The notes under the pieces were generated by a model. It was given only the letters and a program-made list of their open reading frames with translations, was not told the origin of the DNA and did no database searches. A DNA stretch of 56,817 nt from UMGS172 sp045636945 (GTDB taxonomy: Bacteria > Bacillota > Clostridia > Oscillospirales > Acutalibacteraceae). Where the stretch lies: NCBI GenBank assembly GCA_045636945.1, contig JAZTYO010000044.1, positions 1 to 56,817 of the forward strand, written 5' to 3'. A program made the position numbers and the translations under genes. Each line of letters opens with the position of its first letter. Within the stretch, counting starts at the first letter, position 1. Positions 1-7,792 of this stretch are shown piece by piece.

Positions 1-351
1 TTTGGCCTCACGTGCGGTGAAGAAATCGGCAATTTTGTTCATCTCAACGGCCGACATAACCGAGGCCTTCACGCCCATCTGAATAAGGGTATCCGAAACA
101 CCGAGGCAGTTGATAACGGTTGCCAACATACCCATACTGTCAGCGGTGTTGCGGTCCATATTACCCGAAGAACGACCACGCCAGAAGTTACCGCCACCAA
201 TGACGATACCGACCTGAACACCCTCCTCAACGATAGTCTTAATACGCTTACAAACGGTTTCTACCATAGAAAAATCAATACCTGTTTTCTGCTCACCGGC
301 AAGCACCTCGCCCGAGAGTTTCAAAAGAATTCTTTTAAATGCAGGTTCCAT
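1..351 (-). CDS. pyrH: UMP kinase, N-terminal part (runs off the window)
   Basis: UMP kinase phosphorylates UMP to UDP in pyrimidine nucleotide synthesis, in the cytoplasm. The 117 visible codons give a start MEPAFKRILLKLSGEVLAGE, then GIVIGGGNFWRG and DRNTADSMGMLATVIN, which are the phosphate-binding glycine loop and core motifs of bacterial hexameric PyrH. The ATG at 351 follows an AGGATG site and is the only sensible start. The frame is open to base 1, so the C-terminal half lies outside the window. A good promoter precedes it, so it heads its own transcript, usually followed by frr. Identity is secure. Confidence 0.95.
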   Translation of the reverse strand, partial: MEPAFKRILLKLSGEVLAGEQKTGIDFSMVETVCKRIKTIVEEGVQVGIVIGGGNFWRGRSSGNMDRNTADSMGMLATVINCLGVSDTLIQMGVKASVMSAVEMNKIADFFTAREAK

Positions 352-401
352 TTTTAACACATCCTATCAAAGCCTTTTTCGGCTATTATATTTACTCCTA
401 T

Positions 402-430
402 ATTCTACTATATAATACTAATAAAGTCAA
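402..430 (-). promoter_or_regulatory. Sigma-A-type promoter of pyrH
   Basis: On the minus strand a -35 TTGACT (425-430) and a -10 TAGAAT (402-407) are separated by 17 bases, about 50 bases upstream of the pyrH ATG. Confidence 0.75.
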
Positions 431-510
431 TTAGAACTATGTGCGAAATAAGATATTTTTGTAAGCAAAGCATTTATTATCCCTTGGTGGAATTTGCTAA
501 AGGCACAATA

Positions 511-540
511 AGAAAACGGGTGGAAACCCACCCGTTTTCT
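511..540. terminator. Bidirectional hairpin terminator
   Basis: Near-perfect inverted repeat with arms AGAAAACGGGTGG and CCACCCGTTTTCT. It sits just after the stop of the zinc-ribbon gene and separates it from pyrH. Confidence 0.8.
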
Positions 541-551
541 TACCTATATTA

Positions 552-1280
552 TCAATAATTGCTATAATAGTTCCTGTAACCCGAGTATGTTGCCATTTCT
601 TTTAGGTAATCCAATGCGTTAACAGTATACCAATCACCGCCTATTTCGAATGCTATTATATCAACTCCGTGTTGTTGCTCACCATCGTCACCGTTAAGTT
701 TCAATCTCGAATCCATTTCATATATTGCGTCAATTGACTTTTCGGGGATACCGTATCTTTTCTCTAAATTTTCGGCAATAAACTCATATCGGGAATCCTT
801 TTTAGAGTGCTCAGTTTCATCATGAGTATCATACTCGAATTCAAAATTGTCACCATCATACTCATCCAACAGATAATCGATACGGTATTTTTTGTATTTT
901 TCCTTTAATTCTCCGTCTCCCACATCGTATTCATCATCAAGATATTCAAGAAACTCTTGCGGGGCTATCTTTTCAATATCATCTATGTCAAACGATGAAT
1001 CAAATACCATTTCATAGTACAAATCTACAGCATCCTCATACGACGATACACCGTTTCCGCCACCGCCTATAAACACGACACAAAGTACAATGACCACTGC
1101 CACCGCTGCGGCAATTATGGCTATCAATTTTCCGTTTGGCTTTTTGCCGGACATAATCTTTTGCACTAGCGAGCCGCTTTCGGTAACAGAATTATGCTCA
1201 GATTGAACCGGGGTACCGCACGAAGTACAAAACTTCATACTATCTTCGATTTGAGCTCCGCAATTTCCACAAAATTTCAT
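552..1280 (-). CDS. Zinc-ribbon single-pass membrane protein
   Basis: 242 residues from the ATG at 1280, chosen because GGAGGG lies 7 bases upstream; the longer open frame to 1406 has no such site and would run through the promoter. The N-terminus is a zinc ribbon with two CxxC pairs (MKFCGNCGAQIE, KFCTSCGTPV). A Lys/Gly-rich linker is followed by one hydrophobic segment (about residues 53-71, IIAAAVAVVIVLCVVFIGGG) and an acidic domain of about 165 residues rich in Asp, Glu and Tyr, probably extracytoplasmic. This is the common zinc_ribbon_2/TM architecture of Firmicutes proteins of unknown role. The XRE gene is divergent and their operators overlap its promoter, so it is probably the repressor's target. 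No enzymatic function can be assigned. Confidence 0.8.
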   Translation of the reverse strand: MKFCGNCGAQIEDSMKFCTSCGTPVQSEHNSVTESGSLVQKIMSGKKPNGKLIAIIAAAVAVVIVLCVVFIGGGGNGVSSYEDAVDLYYEMVFDSSFDIDDIEKIAPQEFLEYLDDEYDVGDGELKEKYKKYRIDYLLDEYDGDNFEFEYDTHDETEHSKKDSRYEFIAENLEKRYGIPEKSIDAIYEMDSRLKLNGDDGEQQHGVDIIAFEIGGDWYTVNALDYLKEMATYSGYRNYYSNY

Positions 1281-1311
1281 AATTAACCCTCCAAATAAAT
1301 TTGTTACGATT

Positions 1312-1366
1312 ATTTTAGCGGATTTTCCGCTAAAAGTCAATAGTGTATTTTCCGCTAAAGTATAAT
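1312..1366. promoter_or_regulatory. Divergent promoters with XRE operators
   Basis: Minus-strand promoter: -35 TTGACT (1335-1340), 17-base spacer, -10 TAAAAT (1312-1317). The spacer is almost filled by a palindrome with arms TTTTAGCGGA (1313-1322) and TCCGCTAAAA (1326-1335). A third half-site TCCGCTAAA (1351-1359) lies 25 bases away, directly before TATAAT (1361-1366), the -10 of the plus-strand XRE gene. The arrangement fits repression of both genes by the XRE protein. Confidence 0.75.
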
Positions 1367-1400
1367 AATTGCATAAAATATTATCATTGGTGGTGAATGT

Positions 1401-1625
1401 ATGCACTATTTTCGTATTCGAGAGTTAAGAGAAGACAAAGACCTGACCCAAAAGCAAATGGGCGAGATTCTTTCCTGCAGTCAGCGTGTATACAGCAACT
1501 ATGAACGTGGTGACCTTGACATTCCCACCGAGATCCTCATAAAATTAGCCGATTTTCACAACGTTTCGGTCGATTATATTTTAAACAGAACCGATAAAAA
1601 AGTTTTTCACAAACAGCATACTTAA
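1401..1625 (+). CDS. Small XRE-family HTH repressor
   Basis: 74-residue DNA-binding protein, essentially one Cro/CI helix-turn-helix (about residues 5-62). LTQKQMGEILSCSQRVYSNYERGD is the HTH core and IPTEILIKLADFHNVSVDYILNRTD the usual closing helices. There is no effector domain. The ATG at 1401 follows GGTGGTGAATGT. It is divergent from the zinc-ribbon membrane protein, with palindromic sites in the shared 120-base gap, so autorepression plus control of the neighbour is the simplest reading. A hairpin terminator follows. Confidence 0.9.
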   Translation: MHYFRIRELREDKDLTQKQMGEILSCSQRVYSNYERGDLDIPTEILIKLADFHNVSVDYILNRTDKKVFHKQHT

Positions 1626-1642
1626 CAAAATAATATGAAAGA

Positions 1643-1670
1643 AGCTCCCCTGATATGGGGAGCTCTCATT
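1643..1670 (+). terminator. Terminator of the XRE gene
   Basis: Arms AGCTCCCC and GGGGAGCT around a 6-base loop, then CTCATTTTG, 18 bases after the XRE stop codon. Confidence 0.75.
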
Positions 1671-1700
1671 TTGTAAAAATGACTGAGGGGTAGTTTTTAT

Positions 1701-1806
1701 CTCTCCCTCCGTCAAAACCTTCAGTTTTGCCACCTCCCTCGTCAGAGGGAGGTTTTTTAGTCTTTCCCTTGAAAGGAAGGTGTCTGCAAAGCAGACTGAT
1801 GAGGTG
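1701..1806. repeat. Dispersed two-hairpin palindromic repeat, two copies head to head
   Basis: Starts CTCCCTCCGTC, then hairpin AAAAC-cttca-GTTTT, GCCA, then hairpin CCTCCCTC-gtca-GAGGGAGG. The second half (1763-1806), read on the minus strand, has the same layout: CCTCATCAGTC, a TGC/GCA hairpin, ACACCTTCC, a CTTTC/GAAAG hairpin. Two related elements occur near 12983 and 42261. The rest of the gap to 1923 holds no gene that I can support. Confidence 0.7.
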
Positions 1807-1923
1807 TAAGCCAACAGAATATATTAAAGATGACATATTTAATGTGGGAGGCGGTTCACGAATCACCCACCCAAGGTCACATCATGATGCTCCCCCACAA
1901 AAGAATTATGCAGGTTATTTTTA

Positions 1924-3359
1924 TTACTTTATTGTGTTTTTGGTCACGTCGACGATATAATTATGAGGACCTATGCTGTCCGCGGATGCATTGGCCATAT
2001 GGCCTAACGTGAGATTCGTGTTCTTTGAAATGGTGTTGCCCTCGAAAACAAAATCATTAAGGGTGTTTATTGCGCCGGGTTTATCAGACTGGAACAGATA
2101 ATCGGCATCAATTGTATTGTTGATTATCTTGGTGCTCTTGGCGTTATATACGCTATAAAAACGGAAAACGTTTTCATCCTTGATGTTGGTAAAGGTGTTA
2201 TCCTCGACAATCATAGTGTTAGCGTGGGACAACTGAATAGGAGGCTTTGAACAGGTGATATTGGCAAACTCGTTACCCGAAACGTAGAAATCGGCATCGG
2301 CCCAATCGAGGTTGATTCCGCCCCAATTTTCAGTAATTTTATTATCGGTAAACATAACGGTTATGGGGTACATGCCAATTTTCTGTATCGAGTAATAACA
2401 ATAGCCTTTAAGCGTATCCTCATACGTCTGACATTTGAATACACAACCGTCAACCTCAACGTTAGCCTTGGGGCCTCTTGTGGCAAGCGACTTTAAGAAG
2501 GTACAATTGCGGAACGCAATATCGCCATCACCACGGTAATCAAAATGACGTGAATACTCTCCGCCCTCCTGAAGCTCGTTTTCACTCTGGAACGTGATGC
2601 CGCTGTAAGCAATTGAAACACCGTCGTCAGCATACGGCAAGCTCGGTACCGAGCCCGAATCCTTGGTTATAAATATCTCGGCAGTATCGTTTCCGCCGAG
2701 AATGTTGCCTTGAATGATTTATCGGTGTTGATAACTATTGCCTCTGCCTTGGCATCGTCCACAACACCAAAGCAGTTGGCATTGACCACGTTGACACCGT
2801 TCATAACTGACGAGGTGTTAGAGGTCTGCTCACCGTGGGCAATAGCGGTATAATCAACACGTATTTTAACGGTTGTCGCAGTTGTTGTTTTGAGCAAAAC
2901 GGCTACCGTCTTGGTGCTTTCGGCCGTCAGCGACACAGCGTATACATAGTTGTCGGCAAGCTTATTGTCCTGACCCTCAACGGCGACTTTTGCATCCTCA
3001 GCAGTGGCAAATGCTGAACGTATATCGTCTGCAATTCCGACAGTAGCATCCTTAAATTCACCCGTAATTGCACGGAAAGCAACCTTGTTTGAAACAGGAT
3101 GGTTTGTATGGTTTTTAAAGTGCAGATAAACGGCCTGCACGTCGTCAGTGGCATACACACCGTCGGCTCGGAAAAGCTCACTGTCAGCCTTGACCTCGTT
3201 CCAATTTAAGCAATCGGTCGAGAATTTGAACTCGACGTCAAGCTGTGAAAGATTGACGCTGTTGGAGTTAGGGTCAGGCTTGGCATTATTCTCGTCCGAT
3301 GAACAAGCAACAAACGACAACACCAATGCAGTGCAAAAAATAAATGAAAACAATTTCAC
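1924..3359 (-). pseudogene. Frameshifted surface lipoprotein with beta-helix domain
   Basis: Two overlapping frames form one broken gene. The first (3359-2667) begins with a lipoprotein signal (LVLSFVAC, lipobox Cys) and a beta-sandwich region, LDVEFKFSTDCLNWNEV and VQAVYLHFKN, matching LDVELKYSEDLVTWNTV and AEVVYLQVSN in the intact surface protein at 50112-52214. The second (1924 to about 2715) continues QGNILGGNDTAEIFITKDSG and becomes a repetitive right-handed beta-helix (VEVDGCVFKCQ, ISGNEF-like turns, VFEGNTISKNTN). The join needs one inserted base near 2712-2720 (around TCATTCAAGG); there is no slippery heptamer, so a one-base deletion or a sequencing error is more likely than programmed frameshifting. 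The GTG at 3359 is used for the start, but the upstream site is poor, so the start is uncertain. Confidence 0.75.
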
Positions 3360-3440
3360 AAAAACGTTTTTTATAGCAACAATCCCCTGAAAATAGTTGT
3401 TTAAATTTATTATACTATCCGACTGTCTCTAAATCAAACA

Positions 3441-3484
3441 AAAAGCATCGGGTTGTCCTTTGTTGGGACAACCCGATGCTTTTT
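3441..3484. terminator. Strong bidirectional terminator
   Basis: 18-base arms AAAAGCATCGGGTTGTCC and GGACAACCCGATGCTTTT with a 7-base loop. It closes the mgl operon, directly after the small membrane peptide gene, on the minus strand. Confidence 0.85.
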
Positions 3485-3638
3485 ACATATTAAGTGCCAC
3501 AATCACAAACACGACAAGCGCCATTACCAAAACGGTGATAATAATATCTGCCGTTCTTAATGACATATTGAGCTTACCGTAAAGTCCGCCGTTGTTTTCG
3601 TGCTTTTGGTTTGTGTTATTCTTGTTTTCGTTATCCAT
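3483..3638 (-). CDS. 51-residue membrane peptide at the end of the mgl operon
   Basis: A short gene directly after mglC: ATG at 3638, only 3 bases past the mglC stop, with AGGAAG inside the mglC end as ribosome binding site. The product starts MDNENKNNTNQKHENNGG, a polar Asn-rich tail of about 20 residues, and ends with one hydrophobic helix (about residues 30-50, DIIITVLVMALVVFVIVALN). It stops at the strong terminator, so it belongs to the transporter transcript. I do not recognise a named family. Position and single-helix form suggest a small accessory or stabilising subunit of the permease, which is inference only. Confidence 0.75.
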   Translation of the reverse strand: MDNENKNNTNQKHENNGGLYGKLNMSLRTADIIITVLVMALVVFVIVALNM

Positions 3639-3641
3639 ATT

Positions 3642-4724
3642 TTACTTCCTTGCAAGGTATTTTCGCATATCGATAGCGCAGGCCGTAAGAATGATAAGAC
3701 CCTTGATGATATACAGCATATTAGCCGAAACCGAAAGGAAGTTGAGTCCTACGAAAATCAACTGCAACAAGAATACACCCGTTACAATTCCGCCAATTTT
3801 ACCTGTTCCGCCGACAAACGAAACGCCACCGATAACGCAGGCCGCAATAGCGTCACCCTCGTAGTTAAGACCGGTATTGGCCGAGCAGGAAGCGATACGT
3901 CCACCCTCGATAAAACCGGTAATGGCATACATAATACCTGCCAGCATAAATACAAGCACGATGGTACGGAAAACGTTGACACCCGAAACGTTGGCTGCCT
4001 CTTCGTTTGAGCCTACCGCAAACATATTCTTACCAAATGTGGTTTTGTTCCACACAAACCACATAATGACGGTGAGTATTGCCGAATAAAGCACGTACCT
4101 CGGTACAGCAACACCGCCGATTCTGAACAAAGTGCCTCTTACAAAATCGGTGTAGCTTGGGTCAAGTCCCGACAAGGTCTGACCGTTGTTATTGCCTATC
4201 ATAAGATACATCAGCACCGCACCGAACACAATTAACTGAGTTGAAAGGGTTACGATGAACGGGTGCAATTTGAACTTGGCAACGAAAAATCCGTTGATAA
4301 GACCGATAACCGCACCGACCGCCAAAACGGTAAGCAACACCACAACAAGCGGTAATACAGGCAGGTCGGGAAACATCTTTTTAGGGTAGTCGGTCATCTG
4401 CAAAAGTGAAGCGGCAATACAGGCAGTAAGGCCTACAACTCGTCCTGCCGAAATATCGGTACCACTCAAAACGATAGCACCGCCGACGCCCAATGCTATC
4501 GGCAATCTTGCCGCCGTCAAAGATACGATGTTGATTATCGACGAAAGCGACAAAAACTCGGGCACACGGGCAGCAATAAACACTATTGCCACCGCGATTA
4601 TTATGAACATTGCGTTATTGAATATAAGGTCGGATGCTTTGCGCCGTTTATCCCTGCCCGACAGTCGTTTGAACTCGGCGAAACGGCTCCAAAGCCCTCC
4701 GCTTAAACTTTTATCTTCTCCCAT
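3642..4724 (-). CDS. mglC: Galactose/methyl-galactoside ABC transporter permease
   Basis: 360-residue inner-membrane permease of the ribose/galactose (carbohydrate uptake type 2) ABC family. About ten hydrophobic helices follow a charged N-terminal tail of about 35 residues. Diagnostic stretches include SGTDISAGRVVGLTACIAAS, LINGFFVAKFKLHPFIVTL and the family signature VGSNEEAANVSGVNVFR, then ACVIGGVSFVGGTGKIGG near the end. Encoded after mglB and mglA, spaced 11 bases from mglA. The MglC rather than RbsC assignment rests on these motifs and on the MglB-like binding protein; the real sugar may differ. Confidence 0.92.
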   Translation of the reverse strand: MGEDKSLSGGLWSRFAEFKRLSGRDKRRKASDLIFNNAMFIIIAVAIVFIAARVPEFLSLSSIINIVSLTAARLPIALGVGGAIVLSGTDISAGRVVGLTACIAASLLQMTDYPKKMFPDLPVLPLVVVLLTVLAVGAVIGLINGFFVAKFKLHPFIVTLSTQLIVFGAVLMYLMIGNNNGQTLSGLDPSYTDFVRGTLFRIGGVAVPRYVLYSAILTVIMWFVWNKTTFGKNMFAVGSNEEAANVSGVNVFRTIVLVFMLAGIMYAITGFIEGGRIASCSANTGLNYEGDAIAACVIGGVSFVGGTGKIGGIVTGVFLLQLIFVGLNFLSVSANMLYIIKGLIILTACAIDMRKYLARK

Positions 4725-4735
4725 AAGGTTACTCC

Positions 4736-6250
4736 TTAAACATATTTGGTAGCCAGTGTCATTATCTCCTCCTGAGAGGTTTCATTGGTCACTACCTCAC
4801 CTGCAAGCTTACCGCCCGACATTACCAATATTCTGTCTGAAATCCCCAAAAGCTCGGGCATTTCGGACGATACCATCAAAACACCCTTGCCCTCGGCGGC
4901 AAGATTGAGAATCAGTTGATATATCTCATATTTCGCACCGATGTCGATGCCTCTCGTGGGCTCATCCAAAAGCAGTACGTCGGGCTTGGTCAAAAGCCAA
5001 CGGCCAAGTATGACCTTTTGCTGATTTCCACCCGAAAGTGTGCGAATCTTAGCCTCCTGTGAATGTGTCTTGACCCTTAATGACTTTATACATTTGTCGG
5101 TGCTTTTTCCTGCTTTCCGTTTTGAGAAAAACAGCCCTAAAGTATGCCTTTTTAGACTTGAAATAACGGTATTATCACGGATGTTCAGTATTCCGAAAAT
5201 ACCTGTTGCTCTGCGTTCCTCGGTAAGCAGTGCAAAACCGTTTTTAATAGCCTCTCTCGGGTTACGGTTGCGAATAAACTTGCCTTTCAGCACCATTGTG
5301 CCGTTACTTCTAGTAGACAGTCCGAACAGGTTTTCAAGCAACTCGGTACGACCCGAGCCGTCAAGTCCTGCGACCCCTAAAATCTCACCCTCGCGAAGTT
5401 CGAACGACACATCCTTTAACTGATTATAGGTGCTCGAAAGTCCCTCGACCGACAAAAGCACATCACCTATTTTGTGTTCCTTATGAGGATAACGCTGGGT
5501 CAGTTCACGTCCTACCATAAGACGGATTATTTCGTCCATTGTGAGGTCCTTTGAGGGCTTTGTAGCAACATAGGTGCCGTCACGCATAACGGTAACGTAG
5601 TCCGAAATGCGTAAAATTTCCTCCATCTTGTGCGAGATGTAGATAATACCGCAACCACGGTTTTTCAGCATATTGATAATGCGGAAAAGCACCTGTGCCT
5701 CGCGGTCATTTAAGGAAGACGTAGGCTCGTCAAACACGATTACCTTTGAGTTATACGACACCGCCTTGGCTATCTCGACCATCTGACGTTGCGAAACCGA
5801 AAGCGTACTCATTTTAGCCTTAGGGTCTACCGTAATGCCGAGGTCTTGGAAAATCTTTTGTGTGTCATCGTACATTTTCCGTTCACTTGTAAGCGGAACA
5901 AACTTGGCAACATACGGGAAACGACCAAGCCACATATTATCCATAACGGTGAGCTTCAAGGCTTGATTGAGTTCCTGATGCACCATTGCCACACCGTTTT
6001 CCAAAGCCTCCTTGGAGGTTTTGAAGGACACCTCCCTACCCTCCAAAAGCACCTTCCCGCCATCCTTTTTATAAACACCGAAAAGGCACTTCATAAGGGT
6101 TGACTTGCCTGCACCGTTTTCACCCATAAGGGCATGGACGGTACCGCCTTCAACTGTAAGTGATACCTTGTCCAACGCCCTGACTCCAGGAAAATTCTTT
6201 TCAATCTCCACCATTTGAAGCAACGGTGGAGAGCCTTTGCTTTGTGCCAT
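4736..6250 (-). CDS. mglA: Galactose/methyl-galactoside ABC transporter, fused double ATPase
   Basis: 504 residues with two ABC domains, as in MglA/RbsA/XylG. The first has Walker A GENGAGKST (about residues 43-51), signature LSVSQRQ and Walker B KVIVFDEPTSSL. The second has the degenerate P-loop GLDGSGRTE usual for this family, signature LSGGNQQK and Walker B VLLLDEPTRGID. It powers sugar uptake through MglC. It starts 6 bases after the mglB stop with a weak SD (GAGTGAAG), suggesting coupled translation. Full family length with no lesions. Confidence 0.95.
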   Translation of the reverse strand: MAQSKGSPPLLQMVEIEKNFPGVRALDKVSLTVEGGTVHALMGENGAGKSTLMKCLFGVYKKDGGKVLLEGREVSFKTSKEALENGVAMVHQELNQALKLTVMDNMWLGRFPYVAKFVPLTSERKMYDDTQKIFQDLGITVDPKAKMSTLSVSQRQMVEIAKAVSYNSKVIVFDEPTSSLNDREAQVLFRIINMLKNRGCGIIYISHKMEEILRISDYVTVMRDGTYVATKPSKDLTMDEIIRLMVGRELTQRYPHKEHKIGDVLLSVEGLSSTYNQLKDVSFELREGEILGVAGLDGSGRTELLENLFGLSTRSNGTMVLKGKFIRNRNPREAIKNGFALLTEERRATGIFGILNIRDNTVISSLKRHTLGLFFSKRKAGKSTDKCIKSLRVKTHSQEAKIRTLSGGNQQKVILGRWLLTKPDVLLLDEPTRGIDIGAKYEIYQLILNLAAEGKGVLMVSSEMPELLGISDRILVMSGGKLAGEVVTNETSQEEIMTLATKYV

Positions 6251-6256
6251 CTAACT

Positions 6257-7318
6257 TCACTCTTTCGTATATGCCGAATAAGGAATATTCACTCGCCAAC
6301 CACCCACGGCGGTTTCGCTATCGATTCCCTGAAGCTTATCCTTGCCGTCTCTGAAATTCTTGACGATGCTTGCAATGGTTTTGGCCATACCGTCGGCATC
6401 CTGCTTGATTGTTCCGATCATCGAGCCGTTGGCAATGGCAGTCTGTGCTGCCGAGGTTGCATCAACACCAAAAACAGGGATGGTCTTGCCTCCCTCTTTG
6501 TTATAGCCTGCTCCCTGCAAAGCTGAAACTGCACCCATTGCCATTTCGTCGTTGTTGGCAATTACAAGCTCAACCATATTTTTATTGGCCTCTGAATATT
6601 TGGCAAGAATGGTACTCATATAGTTGTTTGCCGAAGCCGAAGACCACAAACCGTCCTGGTCAACGAGATATTTGTTGGCGTTGGCCTCGTCGTAAAACTG
6701 CAATTTAGACTTACCTGCGGCAGTCAGTACCTTATCGGCATCCTCCACGGCAAACTGTGTTCGGGCAATGGCCTCCATATTGCCCTCCTGACCTTTAAAC
6801 ATAACGTAGCTGATTTTACCGTCCTTATTAAGATCGACCTTGTCGAAGTTCTTTACAAGATAATCGCCAATCATCTGACCCTGCATATGACCTGCCATTT
6901 CGTAGTCAGTGCCGACAAAAACGCACTTGTCATAAGACTTTACAACCGATTCCTCTACCGAACGGTTAAAGAAAATAACAGGGATATTAGCGGCACGGGC
7001 TTTGTCTATAATGGTAAGTGCCGCATCGTTTGAACCGGTATCCACAACGTTGACAACCAGCATCTGCGAGCCTTTGGAAATTGCAACGTCAATCTGCTCG
7101 GTCTGCGACGACTGATTGCCGTTGGCATCGTAATCGTTGAACTTAAAGCCTGCATCCTTCAAAGCTTTATCAAGTGCGGCACGAACACCCGAAATGTAGG
7201 TGTCACTATAAGTGTAATAAAATACCGATATTTCTCCGCCGCTTTTGTCCTTTTTACCGCAAGCACAAAGTGACAGACACAAACACATTACCATAATTAA
7301 GCATAATAACCTTTTCAT
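6257..7318 (-). CDS. mglB: Galactose/glucose-binding lipoprotein
   Basis: 353-residue extracytoplasmic sugar-binding protein. The signal peptide ends in the lipobox LSLCAC, giving a lipid-anchored Cys at about residue 20. The mature part has the periplasmic-binding-protein type I fold: FYYTYSDTYISGVRAAL at the start, ANIPVIFFNRS, YEMAGHMQGQMIGDYL, VIANNDEMAMGAVSAL and PVFGVDATSAAQTAI, all typical of MglB. RBS GGAG precedes the ATG at 7318. First gene of mglBAC plus the 51-residue peptide. The broken GH4 glycosidase upstream suggests alpha-galactosides or similar sugars as the ancestral substrate. Confidence 0.94.
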   Translation of the reverse strand: MKRLLCLIMVMCLCLSLCACGKKDKSGGEISVFYYTYSDTYISGVRAALDKALKDAGFKFNDYDANGNQSSQTEQIDVAISKGSQMLVVNVVDTGSNDAALTIIDKARAANIPVIFFNRSVEESVVKSYDKCVFVGTDYEMAGHMQGQMIGDYLVKNFDKVDLNKDGKISYVMFKGQEGNMEAIARTQFAVEDADKVLTAAGKSKLQFYDEANANKYLVDQDGLWSSASANNYMSTILAKYSEANKNMVELVIANNDEMAMGAVSALQGAGYNKEGGKTIPVFGVDATSAAQTAIANGSMIGTIKQDADGMAKTIASIVKNFRDGKDKLQGIDSETAVGGWRVNIPYSAYTKE

Positions 7319-7402
7319 AAAAACACTCCTTTAAAATTTTGGGTAGCAAAGTTATTATGTGCTGTTTTGGCAGAATATAATTGAAATTTGAAAAAATAAA
7401 AC

Positions 7403-7445
7403 AAAAATCACCCTGTCAGCCAAAGGTCAAACAGAGTGATTTTTA
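7403..7445 (-). terminator. Hairpin terminator between the GH4 remnant and mglB
   Basis: Arms AAAATCAC-CCTGT and ACAG-A-GTGATTTTT; on the minus strand it is followed by a long T-rich run. It ends transcription from the remnant's promoter, so mglB needs its own promoter, which I could not place with confidence. Confidence 0.65.
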
Positions 7446-7467
7446 AAAAATTCAGGTATTATGTGTA

Positions 7468-7613
7468 TTACTTATAATCTCCGAGGTAGTCCTTGTTGAC
7501 CTCAAACAACTCGTCGCACATCTGACGGATTTCCTCCAACGAGCAAACGGCAGACGACAGAGGGTCGAGATAAACTGCAGACTTCCCGCACCGATAAAAG
7601 CAAACTTTTTCAT
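7468..7613 (-). pseudogene. GH4 glycosidase remnant: both ends kept, middle deleted
   Basis: From the ATG at 7613 (AAAGGA upstream) the first frame reads MKKFAFIGAGSLQF, the NAD-binding N-terminus of family GH4 glycosidases (alpha-galactosidase / 6-phospho-glucosidase). A second frame then reads VYLDPLSSAVCSLEEIRQMC and DELFEVNKDYLGDYK to the stop, the C-terminal end of the same family. About 390 of some 440 family residues are missing. The two ends overlap at GCAGTTTA, which could serve both, so a deletion between short direct repeats is likely. The 79-residue open frame starting at 7707 is an artefact covering the junction. Its promoter and terminator are still present. Confidence 0.8.
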
Positions 7614-7650
7614 AACAACATATCCTTTCAAAGGCTTTGTTTATATGGAC

Positions 7651-7679
7651 AATATACCTCTGATTTTGCAAATTTTCAA
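7651..7679 (-). promoter_or_regulatory. Promoter kept by the GH4 remnant
   Basis: -35 TTGAAA (7674-7679) and -10 TATATT (7651-7656) with a 17-base spacer, about 40 bases upstream of the remnant's ATG. Confidence 0.6.
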
Positions 7680-7792
7680 TGGTCATTACGGCTACAAATA
7701 TGGACAAAACGGCAAAAACCCAAGTGATTTCAGAAAATAGGTTAAATTAAATAAAAAGCGTTGTGAAGTTTGTGGACTTTGAAAATGCGACC

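Noticed and set aside
2712..2720. Programmed ribosomal frameshift in the surface lipoprotein
   Set aside because: No slippery heptamer and no stimulatory hairpin are visible; a simple indel explains the break.
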